A stretch of DNA of 51,778 bases from Oleidesulfovibrio sp964593925 (GTDB lineage Bacteria; Desulfobacterota; Desulfovibrionia; Desulfovibrionales; Desulfovibrionaceae), in assembly GCA_964593925.1 (NCBI GenBank), contig CAZQKM010000013.1:1-51778 (forward strand), in the 5' to 3' direction. The translations under genes and the position numbers were made by a program. Under the pieces are notes generated by a model. It was not told where the DNA came from. It worked only from the letters and a program-made list of their open reading frames with translations, and made no database searches. How positions within the stretch are numbered: the stretch's first letter is position 1; each line of letters opens with the position of its first letter. Shown piece after piece: positions 6,825-15,822 of this stretch.

Positions 6825-7862
6825 ATGGAAAAAAGACAATTCATTAAGGATATTGCTGTAAACGGTGATGTAAATGGGCTCTTTCTGATTGCGTCTGCCA
6901 GTCAGATGCAGGCCAAAAACGGCCCTTTCTGGCGGCTGGATATCTGTGACGTGTCCGGCATGCTGGGGGCTAAGATATGGAGCCCTCTAAGCGCTGCCTT
7001 TGAGCACTTGGGTGCAGGTGAGGTGGCACATGTAGAAGGACGGGCAGGTCTGTTTCGTGACAGGATTGACGTTTCTGTGGAAAGGATGCGTATTCTTGCC
7101 CCGCACGAAATGGAGGCCCTCGACATGGGGCAGTTCCTCATATCCAGTGACCGCGACCCTGAAGTCATGTACGCAGAACTGCTTGAGCTGTGCCGTACCG
7201 TGTTTACGTATAAGCCGTGGCGGAAGTTTGCCCTAGGTGTCTTGCGTGATACGGTGTTGGCCAACGCTTTGAAAGAAGCTCCTGCGGCCAAAAATGTGCA
7301 TCATGCCTACCGTGGAGGTTTGCTTGAGCATATCCTGTCTGTCACAGGGCTATGTATGCGGATTGCTGATCATTACCCGGCACTGGACAGGCAGGTGTTG
7401 CTTGCCGGGGCCATTTTTCATGACATGGGAAAAGTGTGGGAGCTTTCTGGAGGGCTGGCAAATGACTACACTGATGAGGGACGCCTGCTTGGGCATATCC
7501 ATATGGGGCTTGAACGGTTGGAGCCGTTTTTGCGTAAGGCCGGGCTTGATTCCGAGCTGGTAATACATTTCAAGCATTTGGTGCTTAGTCACCACGGTGA
7601 GTACGAGTTTGGCTCGCCCCGTAGGCCCAAAACATGTGAAGCCATGGCCTTGCACTATGCGGATAATCTGGATGCCAAGATGGCCCAAATGAATAGCCTG
7701 TTTAAGGGGTTTGCTCAGGAAGAAACCGGTTGGACACCCTATCAGGGCACGTTGCAGCGTTATTTATACCACCCCATGCGCTCGCCCGATGCGGAGGCTG
7801 TGTCGCGTAAACAGCGGGAAATACCCAAGGAAGAGCAATGTTCATTACTTTCGAGGGGATAG
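6825..7862 (+). CDS. YhaM-type 3'-5' exoribonuclease (OB-fold plus HD domain)
   Basis: This is a 345-aa protein. The N-terminal OB-fold (about 10-95, with NGPFWRLDICDVSG) probably binds nucleic acid. The HD phosphohydrolase domain (about 150-310) shows HHAYRGGLLEH, AGAIFHDMGKVWE and LVLSHHGEYEFG, supplying the metal-binding His and Asp residues. This is the layout of B. subtilis YhaM, a 3'-5' exonuclease acting on RNA and DNA. I prefer MEKRQFIKDI at 6825; starts at 6819 or 6789 are possible and none has a good ribosome-binding site. It overlaps tmk by 25 bp, so the two are translationally coupled and open a five-gene cluster. Confidence 0.82.
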   Translation: MEKRQFIKDIAVNGDVNGLFLIASASQMQAKNGPFWRLDICDVSGMLGAKIWSPLSAAFEHLGAGEVAHVEGRAGLFRDRIDVSVERMRILAPHEMEALDMGQFLISSDRDPEVMYAELLELCRTVFTYKPWRKFALGVLRDTVLANALKEAPAAKNVHHAYRGGLLEHILSVTGLCMRIADHYPALDRQVLLAGAIFHDMGKVWELSGGLANDYTDEGRLLGHIHMGLERLEPFLRKAGLDSELVIHFKHLVLSHHGEYEFGSPRRPKTCEAMALHYADNLDAKMAQMNSLFKGFAQEETGWTPYQGTLQRYLYHPMRSPDAEAVSRKQREIPKEEQCSLLSRG

Positions 7863-8485
7863 AAGGTTCAGGTAAAAGCACTGTCCTCAAGGCTCTTGAT
7901 ACCTGGCTTACGGAGGCGGGGTACAAGACCATGCTCACCCGTGAGCCGGGTGGTAGCCCGCTTGGGCGGACGTTACGCTCTATTTTGCTTGATATCGATA
8001 ATAATGACATCACAGGTGAGGCGGAGCTTTTTTTATATCTTGCGGATAGAGCACAACATGTACAGCAGGTCATCAGGCCGGCTCTTGACCGGGGAGAGTG
8101 CGTTATCAGCGATAGATATGCCGACTCCACCGTGGTATATCAAGGCTATGGGCGTGGGCTTGACCCCAAAATGCTGCAACAACTGAATGATGTGGCTGTG
8201 TGTGGTCTGTGGCCCGATATGACTCTACTTTTTGATCTTATGCCAGAGGTGGGACTCAAGCGTGCCATGACCCGGAACCTGCGCGAGGGAATCTGCGCTA
8301 CAGAAGGCCGTTTTGAAGCAGAAAGCTTGGCTTTTCACAAACGTGTGCGCGAAGGATACCTGACATGGGCCGCTTTGAACAGAAATCGTTTCAGAGTGAT
8401 AGATGCCTCTGCACCTCCCGAAGGGGTTTTCGAGCAGGTTCGCGCTGCCATGGAGGATATTTTGTCCTCGGACAAAGATGTGTGA
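7838..8485 (+). CDS. tmk: thymidylate kinase
   Basis: This 215-aa kinase converts dTMP to dTDP. The P-loop GIEGSGKST is at residues 7-15, the DR[YF] motif appears as ISDRYADSTVVYQGYGRG, and TREPGGSPLGRTLR is the family dTMP-binding segment. The lid region after MPEVGLKRAM is present. It overlaps the end of the exoribonuclease gene. It works downstream of ThyX, which is also in this window, in making dTTP. Confidence 0.96.
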   Translation: MFITFEGIEGSGKSTVLKALDTWLTEAGYKTMLTREPGGSPLGRTLRSILLDIDNNDITGEAELFLYLADRAQHVQQVIRPALDRGECVISDRYADSTVVYQGYGRGLDPKMLQQLNDVAVCGLWPDMTLLFDLMPEVGLKRAMTRNLREGICATEGRFEAESLAFHKRVREGYLTWAALNRNRFRVIDASAPPEGVFEQVRAAMEDILSSDKDV

Positions 8486-8506
8486 TCGGCGTAAAGGGAG
8501 TATGTC

Positions 8507-9826
8507 ATGCTTGAGGCCACAAGGCGTTTGGGTATTGTTTTTTTTCCCGCATTTGACTGGGCTATCAGTCCTACACATCCCGAGCGTGAAGAGCGCCTTT
8601 TATACACGCAGGATCAACTGCGCGAAGAAGGGCTTTTTGATATCCCGGGTATAACGGAATACAAGCCCATGGTTGCCACCCGGGAAGATGTGGAACGGGT
8701 GCACTTTTGTTTTCCCGATGTAGAGCGGGTCTGTACCAAATCACATCTAATTTCAGCGGGAGGCGCCATCCAGGCCGCTCGATTGGTATTAGAGGGTCGG
8801 GAAGACAGGGGGTTTGCCTTGGTGCGCCCCCCCGGCCACCATGCCATGAAGGTGGTGCATGGGAGCAGGGGATTTTGCAGCATCAATATAGAAGCGCTGA
8901 TGATTGAACATATCCGCGAGCATTTCGGCCCATTACGTGTGGCTGTGGTGGACACGGATTGTCACCATGGCGATGGCACACAGGATATTTATTGGAATGA
9001 TCCCGATACGCTGTTTATTTCCCTCCACCAGGATGGCCGGACGCTGTACCCGGGCACCGGATTTCCATCGGATCTTGGTGGCATAAACGCCATGGGCAAG
9101 ACGCTCAATATCCCCTTGCCGCCCGGCACTTCTGACGAAGGCTTTTTGCATGTCATTGATAACGTGGTACTCCCGGTGCTTGAGCACTTCAAGCCTGATC
9201 TGATCATTAATTCAGCGGGGCAGGATAACCATTTTTCCGATCCCATCACCGACATGTCGTTTTCTGCACAGGGGTATGCCTTACTGAATAGTCGATTGAA
9301 TCCGCATATTGCAGTGCTTGAGGGTGGCTATGCCATTCAGGGTGCACTGCCGTATGTCAACCTGGGCATTGCGCTGGCCATGGCTGGGGTGGATTACAGC
9401 AAGGTGTGCGAGCCTGATTTTGATCCTGCGGCAGTGGCGCAGCCCCCTCGAACCACTGAATATATCAAGCAGCTTTGCGATGAGTTACGCAAGGTATATT
9501 TCGATCCTCCCAAAGAACCCAAAGATGGAGAGCGGGTCGGTGATTGGTGGGTGCGAACGCGAGATATTTTTTACGATACGGACGGAATCAGCGAAAGCCA
9601 GGTAGAATCGGTACATATCTGTGAACACTGTGCGGGAGTAATGAAGGTGGAAACATGGTCCACGGCAAATCCGCTTAGCCTCGGAATACAGATACCTTCA
9701 GGGGCCTGTGAACAGTGCAGGTGCATTGGGGCGCGTATGGCGGAAGAGGCTCAGGTAAAAGGCAGCTATCGCTATATTCAGTGCATTAACCGCAAAGATA
9801 AACGATATACTCAATATGGTTTTTAA
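8507..9826 (+). CDS. histone deacetylase-like (AcuC/HDAC superfamily) amidohydrolase with cysteine-rich C-terminus
   Basis: This 439-aa protein belongs to the arginase/deacetylase fold. Catalytic signatures are present: RPPGHHA (the His pair), VDTDCHHGDGTQ (zinc ligands), SAGQDNH (third ligand) and LEGGYA. Such enzymes remove acyl groups from lysines, polyamines or small amides. Family members are usually 300-350 aa; here about 100 extra residues follow (340-439), with CEHC and, about 30 residues later, CEQC, the spacing of a zinc ribbon. The substrate is unknown. Nearby acyl-CoA genes make a role in protein deacylation attractive but unproven. It starts 21 bp after tmk and overlaps the longest open frame of the TPR gene. 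Confidence 0.85.
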   Translation: MLEATRRLGIVFFPAFDWAISPTHPEREERLLYTQDQLREEGLFDIPGITEYKPMVATREDVERVHFCFPDVERVCTKSHLISAGGAIQAARLVLEGREDRGFALVRPPGHHAMKVVHGSRGFCSINIEALMIEHIREHFGPLRVAVVDTDCHHGDGTQDIYWNDPDTLFISLHQDGRTLYPGTGFPSDLGGINAMGKTLNIPLPPGTSDEGFLHVIDNVVLPVLEHFKPDLIINSAGQDNHFSDPITDMSFSAQGYALLNSRLNPHIAVLEGGYAIQGALPYVNLGIALAMAGVDYSKVCEPDFDPAAVAQPPRTTEYIKQLCDELRKVYFDPPKEPKDGERVGDWWVRTRDIFYDTDGISESQVESVHICEHCAGVMKVETWSTANPLSLGIQIPSGACEQCRCIGARMAEEAQVKGSYRYIQCINRKDKRYTQYGF

Positions 9827-9881
9827 ACAAGAGTTTCGCCAAATTTTATGGGGTATTACCCTGCATTTTCGTGAGGTATGC

Positions 9882-11111
9882 ATGGGATGGGGGTATTCCG
9901 TACTTGTTTTACTTGTCGGGGCAGTGGTCTGGAATACTGCTGCATTTGCCCTGGCAAACGATACGAGCCCGACCACTCAGCCTGCGGCCTCTATGAAAGA
10001 GCAGCTTGAAAGTATGCGTCTGGTAGGACGTTGGGAGGATATACTGCAGGCCACGGGGGGAGTTGGCCGCAATATTCAGATGCCCTCATCCGGTAGCACA
10101 GGCATCATGTACAGGGTAGAGGCTCTAATGGCTCTTGAGCGTCAAGGCGAAGCACTGGTTTTAGCGGACAGAGGGGTGGCCCTAGACTCTGATGACGTAG
10201 ATGTGTTGCGTTTGCGGGGAGATGTACAGCTTGCCATGGGGCATTTTGAGCGTGCTGCCGAAGACTACCTGTCCGCTCTTGGGAAGGATGAAAATATGTG
10301 GCAGGCTGTGCATGGTATGGCACTGACTGCACGAAGTGTCGGAGAGATTTCCGCTTCTCTGGAATGGTATGACAGGCTTGTGGAACTACGTCAGGATGAT
10401 GCGGCATTGCGTATGGAGCGGGCTCTTGTGGCGCATGAATCTGGTCTTCCCATCCGGGCACTACGTGACATGGATGTTGTGCTTGAGCTTACGCCAATCA
10501 GTGCCGATGCCTGGAACAACCGGGGTATAATGCATCTTTCGCAGGATGATGATGCCAGGGCCATGGCGGACTTTGATCAGGCTCTCACTCTTACGCCGGA
10601 CCATGCGGAAGCTTTACTCAATCGTGGTCTATTGTGGCGTTCTCGTTTGGAGTTGGCTCGTTCGTTGGCTGATTTGGATGCTGGCGTTGCAAAATATCCC
10701 CACCACATCCGCATGCGGGTGGCGCGCATGTATACCCATAAAGCGCTTGGCAACTACAGCAAAGCACTGGCAGACCTAGAGGCTGCCTATGCCATGAACA
10801 ACCTGGATGTGTATATGCTGAACGAATTTGCATGGTTTTTGGCTACAGCGCCGGAAACGGCAGTGCGCGACGGTGAACGGGCTGTACGCTATGCTCGTGA
10901 AGCGCTTGAGCTTACTCCTGTGCCCATGGCAGCCCTTTTTGATACTCTGGGGGCTGCCTACGCAGAAATAGGTGCTTTTCAAAGTGCGGTGAGAGCCCAA
11001 GAGCAGGCGTTGCTGATGGGCATGGATCGCAAGTACCCCGAGGCCATTCTGGCGCCGTGGCGTGAACGCCTTGCAGGGTATCATCTGTGCCAGCCCTACA
11101 GAAGTGAGTAA
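9882..11111 (+). CDS. exported TPR-repeat protein
   Basis: This is a 409-aa protein with an N-terminal hydrophobic segment and a probable signal-peptidase site after AAFALA, hence likely periplasmic. From about residue 75 to 400 it is built of tetratricopeptide repeats, for example AEDYLSALGKDENMWQAVHG, AWNNRGIMHLSQDDDARAMA and AEALLNRGLLWRSRLELARS. TPR arrays bind other proteins; no enzyme domain is visible. I place the start at ATG 9882 because GAGGT precedes it and it begins the signal peptide; ATG 9816 would add 22 residues and overlap the previous gene. Its partner is unknown. Confidence 0.8.
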   Translation: MGWGYSVLVLLVGAVVWNTAAFALANDTSPTTQPAASMKEQLESMRLVGRWEDILQATGGVGRNIQMPSSGSTGIMYRVEALMALERQGEALVLADRGVALDSDDVDVLRLRGDVQLAMGHFERAAEDYLSALGKDENMWQAVHGMALTARSVGEISASLEWYDRLVELRQDDAALRMERALVAHESGLPIRALRDMDVVLELTPISADAWNNRGIMHLSQDDDARAMADFDQALTLTPDHAEALLNRGLLWRSRLELARSLADLDAGVAKYPHHIRMRVARMYTHKALGNYSKALADLEAAYAMNNLDVYMLNEFAWFLATAPETAVRDGERAVRYAREALELTPVPMAALFDTLGAAYAEIGAFQSAVRAQEQALLMGMDRKYPEAILAPWRERLAGYHLCQPYRSE

Positions 11112-11126
11112 CAAGGAGGGGGTGCA

Positions 11127-11810
11127 ATGAAAAATGGTATTATGGTTTCTCCCAAAAGCGACACTGCGGAGGAAAAGTGGTGGGCATTGCGTCTTGCCGG
11201 AGTTGCCGGACAGCTGCAAAAAAACGGTTTTGAGGTGTCTGGCGCAGCGGACTGTAGTGCGGCAGGTACAATATTTTTGGAGCGCATCCTGCCGCAACTG
11301 ACTGCCAGGACTGTTTCTTTCGGTGGTTCCATGACGTTGAAAGCCAGTGGCGTAGTATCGGCATTGCATGCCAGATCAGATCTGGAAATCATTGATACCC
11401 TGGATATGACCCTTCCCCCCCAGGAAGCCCTTGAACGTCGTCGTCAGGCGTTATTGAGCGATATATTTTTAACGGGTACCAATGCACTGACAGAGAGCGG
11501 TGTGTTGGTAAATCTTGATATGCTCGGTAACCGTGTGGGAGCCATTAACTTTGGTCCCAGGCATGTGGTGCTCTTTGTGGGGCGCAACAAATTGGTGCCT
11601 GATGTGGCTGAAGCCATGGATCGGATCAAACGATATGCCGCTCCTGCCAATGCCATGCGGCTTGAAAAGGCAACACCTTGTAACGCGACATCACACTGTA
11701 ACGACTGTAGTAGTCCAGAAAGGATATGCAACGTATGGACAGTGACGGAAAAGGCATTTCCCAAAGGCCGTATTCACGTGATACTCATTAATGAGGAATG
11801 TGGATTATAA
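11127..11810 (+). CDS. LUD-domain protein (LutC/YkgG family)
   Basis: This is a 227-aa LUD (DUF162) protein. Visible family features are VSFGGSMTLKASGV, the segment FLTGTNALTESGVLVNLDMLGNRVGA and the C-terminal cysteine cluster (PCNATSHCNDC ... ERICN). LUD proteins take part in lactate utilisation in some bacteria as LutC, but many single copies, like this one without lutA/lutB beside it, have no known role. AAGGAGG precedes the ATG. It is the last gene of the plus-strand cluster and is followed by a terminator 30 bp on. Confidence 0.85.
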   Translation: MKNGIMVSPKSDTAEEKWWALRLAGVAGQLQKNGFEVSGAADCSAAGTIFLERILPQLTARTVSFGGSMTLKASGVVSALHARSDLEIIDTLDMTLPPQEALERRRQALLSDIFLTGTNALTESGVLVNLDMLGNRVGAINFGPRHVVLFVGRNKLVPDVAEAMDRIKRYAAPANAMRLEKATPCNATSHCNDCSSPERICNVWTVTEKAFPKGRIHVILINEECGL

Positions 11811-11839
11811 TTATGGAAAAGAGATAATATGCGTTGTTC

Positions 11840-11873
11840 AAGGCCGTTTCCGTATATGGGGGCGGCCTTTTTT
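11840..11873 (+). terminator. intrinsic terminator after the LUD gene
   Basis: AAGGCCG (11840-11846) pairs with CGGCCTT (11863-11869), with further pairing inside the loop, and the T-run continues to 11873. It separates the exoribonuclease-to-LUD cluster from the sucCD gene. Confidence 0.8.
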
Positions 11874-11902
11874 GTATTTTTGTGCAAAGGAGGCTACGAT
11901 CT

Positions 11903-11929
11903 ATGCCATGTACAAACGGAGTTTTTTGA
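11903..11929 (+). CDS. possible 8-codon leader peptide before sucCD
   Basis: ATG at 11903 stands 9 nt after AAGGAGG (11887-11893) and encodes MPCTNGVF then TGA. A 6-bp palindrome with a single central base, CAGCCA-G-TGGCTG (11932-11944), follows directly and could be an operator or a small hairpin. It is not in frame with sucCD. A chance start is possible; the strong ribosome-binding site is the only positive evidence. Confidence 0.2.
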   Translation: MPCTNGVF

Positions 11930-11987
11930 ATCAGCCAGTGGCTGGAGTATGTCTGACACCGCACACAACAGACAGGAGGAGTACGCC

Positions 11988-14105
11988 ATGTTTCTCAACG
12001 AACATATGAGTAAGGTCCTGTTTGCCGAGGCCGGAATAGAAACACCTCAGGGGGACTGTCTCAGCGCAAAGATGCTGGCGGACTATGTGCCTGCAATTCC
12101 TGCACCTTGGTTTGCAAAAGCGCAGGTGCTTGTCGGTGGGCGGGGGAAGGCTGGAGGTATTCGCAAGGCCCAAGACCTGAAGGCGCTGTATACTGCGGCG
12201 TCAGAACTGTTTGGTATGCGCATTCAAGGGCATTGCGTACCTCTTGTCCGCGTGGAGTCTGCTGTTGCCATAGACAAAGAGTGTTACCTTTCGTGTATGC
12301 TTTCGCGTGAGCGGCGTGATATGTTGCTGACCACGAGTCGGGCAGGGGGCATCCATGTGGAGTCCGCAACGGAACACGACAAGCCGTTGGTCCAGCGCGT
12401 TCCGTTGAATGGCGGGTTGCGAGAGCATCATCTGCGGGCAGCTTTTTTTGAGATGGGTGTTGTTAAAGAACATTGGTTGGGCTTCAGGCAGGTGGCGGAA
12501 GCCCTTTATGGGGCAGTGAGTACCTATGGCCTGCTCATGGCTGAAATCAATCCGCTGGCACTCACCCGTGACGGTAGGTGGGTGGCGTTGGACGGCAAAG
12601 TGGAGCTAGACGACAGCGTCGTGGACATGCGGCGGGAACTGGAGCGTTTTTATACGCCGGAGCATCATTCTGCCGAAGAGAAAATGGCTCGTGAGGCGGG
12701 GCTGAGTTATGTTGAGCTGCGTGGCTGGGTTGGCATTTTGGTCAATGGTGCCGGCCTTGCCATGGCAACCATGGATGTGCTGAACTTTTCCGGACTACCC
12801 GCTGCAAATTTTATGGACCTTGGTGGTGCAGCAGATGGTCCGCGCATGCGTGCGGCACTCAAACTTCTTTTTGAAAATAGCCGTGTACATGTGGTGTTTA
12901 TCAATCTTTTTGGGGGTATTGTATCGTGTGCGGATGTGGCACACGCGCTTATGGACGCATTGGGTAGGGCACGTGCCCCCAAGCCTGTTGTGGTGCGTAT
13001 GGCGGGGCATGAGTCAAAAGAGGGGCGCATTCTGCTGCATGACTTTGCTCATCCGGACATTAGCGTTGCAGGCGAGATGAGTGAAGCATTGGCTGTGCTG
13101 CGTACATTGCGCCCACAGGGGGCTCCCCATGTGGATTTCATATTGCCCGAAGAACCTTCCATGCCACCTCGTCCTTGCAGGGCGGAGAGGGGCTGTATAT
13201 CTGCCCCCTGTCCAGTGGGGCTGGCTAGAGAGTCGGGGGTGTTGGTGCAGGGTCTGACAGGCAGAGTTGCACAGCGTCATGCTGCCTTGATGCAGGAGTA
13301 TGGTACCCGTATTGTGGCTGGGGTGACTCCTTTCAAAGGGGGGCAGACTGTACTGGGCATCCCTGTGTATGACTCCGTACACGAGGCCTGTAGGCAGCAT
13401 CGTATTGACGCTTCCATTATTTTTGTGCCCGCGGCATTTGCTGCGGATGCTGTGCTGGAAGCCGCCTCGGAAAATATTCCCTGGGTGGTATGTATTACTG
13501 AGGGTATTCCTCAGTCGGAGGTGCTTTTTGTACTGCAAAATACCTTGGCATCGTCCAGCATGATTGTGGGCCCTAATACACCGGGTATCATCATTCCGGG
13601 TCAGACAAAGCTTGGCATCATGCCCGGCTATGTCTTTTCTCCCGGTCCAGTCGCTGTGTTTTCGCGTTCTGGAACCCTGACGTACGAAGCGGCTTCACGG
13701 CTTTCTGCCAAAGGAATAGGGCAGTCCGTGTGTGTGGGAGTGGGAGGAGATTCTTTTGTGGGTACCGGATTTGTGGAGCTGTGCCAAAGGGTGCGCTACG
13801 ATGAGGCCACACAGGCGGTGCTGGTTTTGGGAGAGGTGGGTGGAAGAGCCGAAGAGGAGTTGGCTGCATATGTGCGTGAAACAGACTTTCCCAAGCCTGT
13901 GGTGTCGTTTGTGGCGGCACGTACTGCTCCTGTCGGGCGGAGGCTGGGGCATGCAGGGGCGATTTTGGATGAAAAATCAGGCGGAGTAGAGGCAAAGTTG
14001 CAGGCTATGCGCGAGGCTGGTATCATAATTTGTTCTGACCTCGACCAGCTGCCATGCATTATGGGCCAAGTACTTGGGGGCATGCAGGAAAAAAGCATTT
14101 TGTGA
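11988..14105 (+). CDS. sucCD: fused succinyl-CoA synthetase-like acyl-CoA ligase (beta-alpha)
   Basis: This is one 705-aa polypeptide. The beta-like half (about 1-385) begins like SucC and carries AQVLVGGRGKAGGIRK, LMAEINPLALT and INLFGGIVSC of the ATP-grasp subunit. A cysteine-bearing linker (about 390-420) leads into the alpha-like half with VLVQGLTGR, GPNTPGIIIPG, SRSGTLTYEA and the phospho-histidine motif GHAGAI. Such enzymes couple acyl-CoA cleavage to ATP or GTP formation, or the reverse; succinyl-CoA is the best guess but not certain. Start at 11988 is set by AGGAGG and by alignment to SucC; 53 codons of open frame upstream are not conserved. Confidence 0.88.
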   Translation: MFLNEHMSKVLFAEAGIETPQGDCLSAKMLADYVPAIPAPWFAKAQVLVGGRGKAGGIRKAQDLKALYTAASELFGMRIQGHCVPLVRVESAVAIDKECYLSCMLSRERRDMLLTTSRAGGIHVESATEHDKPLVQRVPLNGGLREHHLRAAFFEMGVVKEHWLGFRQVAEALYGAVSTYGLLMAEINPLALTRDGRWVALDGKVELDDSVVDMRRELERFYTPEHHSAEEKMAREAGLSYVELRGWVGILVNGAGLAMATMDVLNFSGLPAANFMDLGGAADGPRMRAALKLLFENSRVHVVFINLFGGIVSCADVAHALMDALGRARAPKPVVVRMAGHESKEGRILLHDFAHPDISVAGEMSEALAVLRTLRPQGAPHVDFILPEEPSMPPRPCRAERGCISAPCPVGLARESGVLVQGLTGRVAQRHAALMQEYGTRIVAGVTPFKGGQTVLGIPVYDSVHEACRQHRIDASIIFVPAAFAADAVLEAASENIPWVVCITEGIPQSEVLFVLQNTLASSSMIVGPNTPGIIIPGQTKLGIMPGYVFSPGPVAVFSRSGTLTYEAASRLSAKGIGQSVCVGVGGDSFVGTGFVELCQRVRYDEATQAVLVLGEVGGRAEEELAAYVRETDFPKPVVSFVAARTAPVGRRLGHAGAILDEKSGGVEAKLQAMREAGIIICSDLDQLPCIMGQVLGGMQEKSIL

Positions 14106-14143
14106 TGTTGGCGACATGCCTTTTGCACACTTGTGGCATATTG

Positions 14144-15769
14144 TTACTGTACACAGTGTTCCCACAGGGTCTGTATCCTGTGTACATAGGTATGCACGCT
14201 GAGAATATGGTGTTGCCATGCGCTGATGATATGTGTACGCCATGCCCTGTCTTCCATGGCACGTGTGTATAGTTGCTTGATGCTGTTGGGGGAGGTAAAG
14301 GTCACCTCGCGTGTCAGTTCAGTGGGAAAAAGTGCCATACCCGGTGTGTTGTCCGAAAGGCACAAGCCGCCCGCAGCCCAGACGTCAAAATGTCGCTGGG
14401 TAAGCCCATGGGGCAGGAGTAGGCTGGTCATATTGAGTACTGCACCTGCATGGGTATAGATGTATGGCAGCTCTGTGTAATAGTCCACTGGTGGTAGTAC
14501 CGTTGCCGAGGGGGGTAGCAAGGTCTGCCATTCTTCATCGCCAAAAACGGTGAGCGTGTGTGGACCAAGGGTTTGCGCACAGCTTTGCAGACACCGAATG
14601 CGCCATGTCCGTGCAGTCTCTTCTGCCGCGTACCCTACTGTACGTGCCGCTTTGTCCGGCCATAGCGTGTGCAGGCCAAGCTGGGTGGCCCACCAGTGGT
14701 AGTGGGGGCGTTTGCCTGCATCAAGGCTGGCTGTGGCATGGGCCATGAGTTGTTTCGGGTAGGTGCAACCGGCAAAAAATTGTTGTTTATGTGGAAAGGC
14801 AGAGCGTCCTACAAACACCAGCCTGTGTGCCATTGATTTTGGCATGGCAGGCACGGGGACATCTTCGTGGGAGGCAGGAAGAAAAAGTTCCGGCATGGTT
14901 GCCAGCGGCAGATGGTACACGGAAGCTGCTCCATGATTCTGAAGGCCGGCGATGAATGACTGGTCAGTGATAAAGAGTCTGATTTTTTTCCAGAAAGGGG
15001 ACTTGATGCCTGAAACAAGATGCCAGGGGTTGTCCACGCACCATACAGCAGTGTTTACACCGGAGGCATCCAGCAGATGAAAGCGTTCTCCCCATGGGTC
15101 AAGCCCTTTGAAGTTGATGCTTAAAAAAAGTTTTGGGCGTTCTTCACGCAGCATGTGTGGTAACTGCTGTATGTTTTCAGGAGGCAGAACCCGAACGCTG
15201 CATCCCAGTTGCGCAAATGCGTTATGCAGTTCGTGGACCAGAAGATCAGTATGGGAACCGGCGAGTATGACACCGCGTGCTCCGGCAGGGCGTGCAGCCA
15301 CGACAGGGGGGCAGAGACGCGCTGCCTGTGCGGCTCCTGTAAGCGGCCCCCAATAATTGGGGAAAAGACGTACATTTTGCCTGTATATAATGATGGTCCC
15401 CCCGTGCTGGATATGTTGGCGGACCAATTCTGCGGGGTGTTGATGCCCACGTGCCTTGTTGGTGTCGGGCACATAAGGGCTGGCGTTTTGCCAGGTGTCT
15501 GGTATGGCCGTACGCCATGTGCCGGGCATCTGTTTGGCAAAATCGTGGCATTCCATATATGAAATGTTTTTGACAGGGTGAGGAAGGCCTTTGATGAGCA
15601 AGTCTACTTGGGCTGGCTCCGGCCCAAGGCCCAACACGAGTATCCGGCCATTGCCCTTGAATAGGTCATAGGCTTGGGGGCCATCCGAGAGTGTTTGGGG
15701 CGTCCCGTACCAGTTAAGTATGGTTATATGGGCACGGTGCTTGGTGTTGTGCATTAAGTTTGTTGTCAT
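14144..15769 (-). CDS. CgeB-like glycosyltransferase
   Basis: This 541-aa protein has a poorly conserved N-terminal half and a C-terminal half typical of GT-B glycosyltransferases related to spore protein CgeB. Visible are LVFVGRSAFPHKQ near residue 310 and TQRHFDVWAAGGLCLSDNTPGM near the C-terminus, matching the nucleotide-sugar binding end of glyco_trans_1_2 domains. No signal peptide or membrane helix is evident, so it is probably cytoplasmic, acting on lipopolysaccharide, flagellin or another polymer. The start MTTNLMH is a guess; the frame is open 37 codons further and runs into rlmE, 53 bp away and divergent. It converges on sucCD. Confidence 0.68.
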   Translation of the reverse strand: MTTNLMHNTKHRAHITILNWYGTPQTLSDGPQAYDLFKGNGRILVLGLGPEPAQVDLLIKGLPHPVKNISYMECHDFAKQMPGTWRTAIPDTWQNASPYVPDTNKARGHQHPAELVRQHIQHGGTIIIYRQNVRLFPNYWGPLTGAAQAARLCPPVVAARPAGARGVILAGSHTDLLVHELHNAFAQLGCSVRVLPPENIQQLPHMLREERPKLFLSINFKGLDPWGERFHLLDASGVNTAVWCVDNPWHLVSGIKSPFWKKIRLFITDQSFIAGLQNHGAASVYHLPLATMPELFLPASHEDVPVPAMPKSMAHRLVFVGRSAFPHKQQFFAGCTYPKQLMAHATASLDAGKRPHYHWWATQLGLHTLWPDKAARTVGYAAEETARTWRIRCLQSCAQTLGPHTLTVFGDEEWQTLLPPSATVLPPVDYYTELPYIYTHAGAVLNMTSLLLPHGLTQRHFDVWAAGGLCLSDNTPGMALFPTELTREVTFTSPNSIKQLYTRAMEDRAWRTHIISAWQHHILSVHTYVHRIQTLWEHCVQ

Positions 15770-15822
15770 AGGCGCTCTTGGCGTTGTGTGCAGTTTCAGA
15801 TACAAGTGCCCCAGGTGAATTG

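Noticed and set aside
11829..11987. Longer N-terminus for the fused sucCD gene
   Set aside because: The extra 53 codons run through the LUD terminator, are not similar to SucC, and the AGGAGG-led ATG at 11988 aligns with the normal SucC start.
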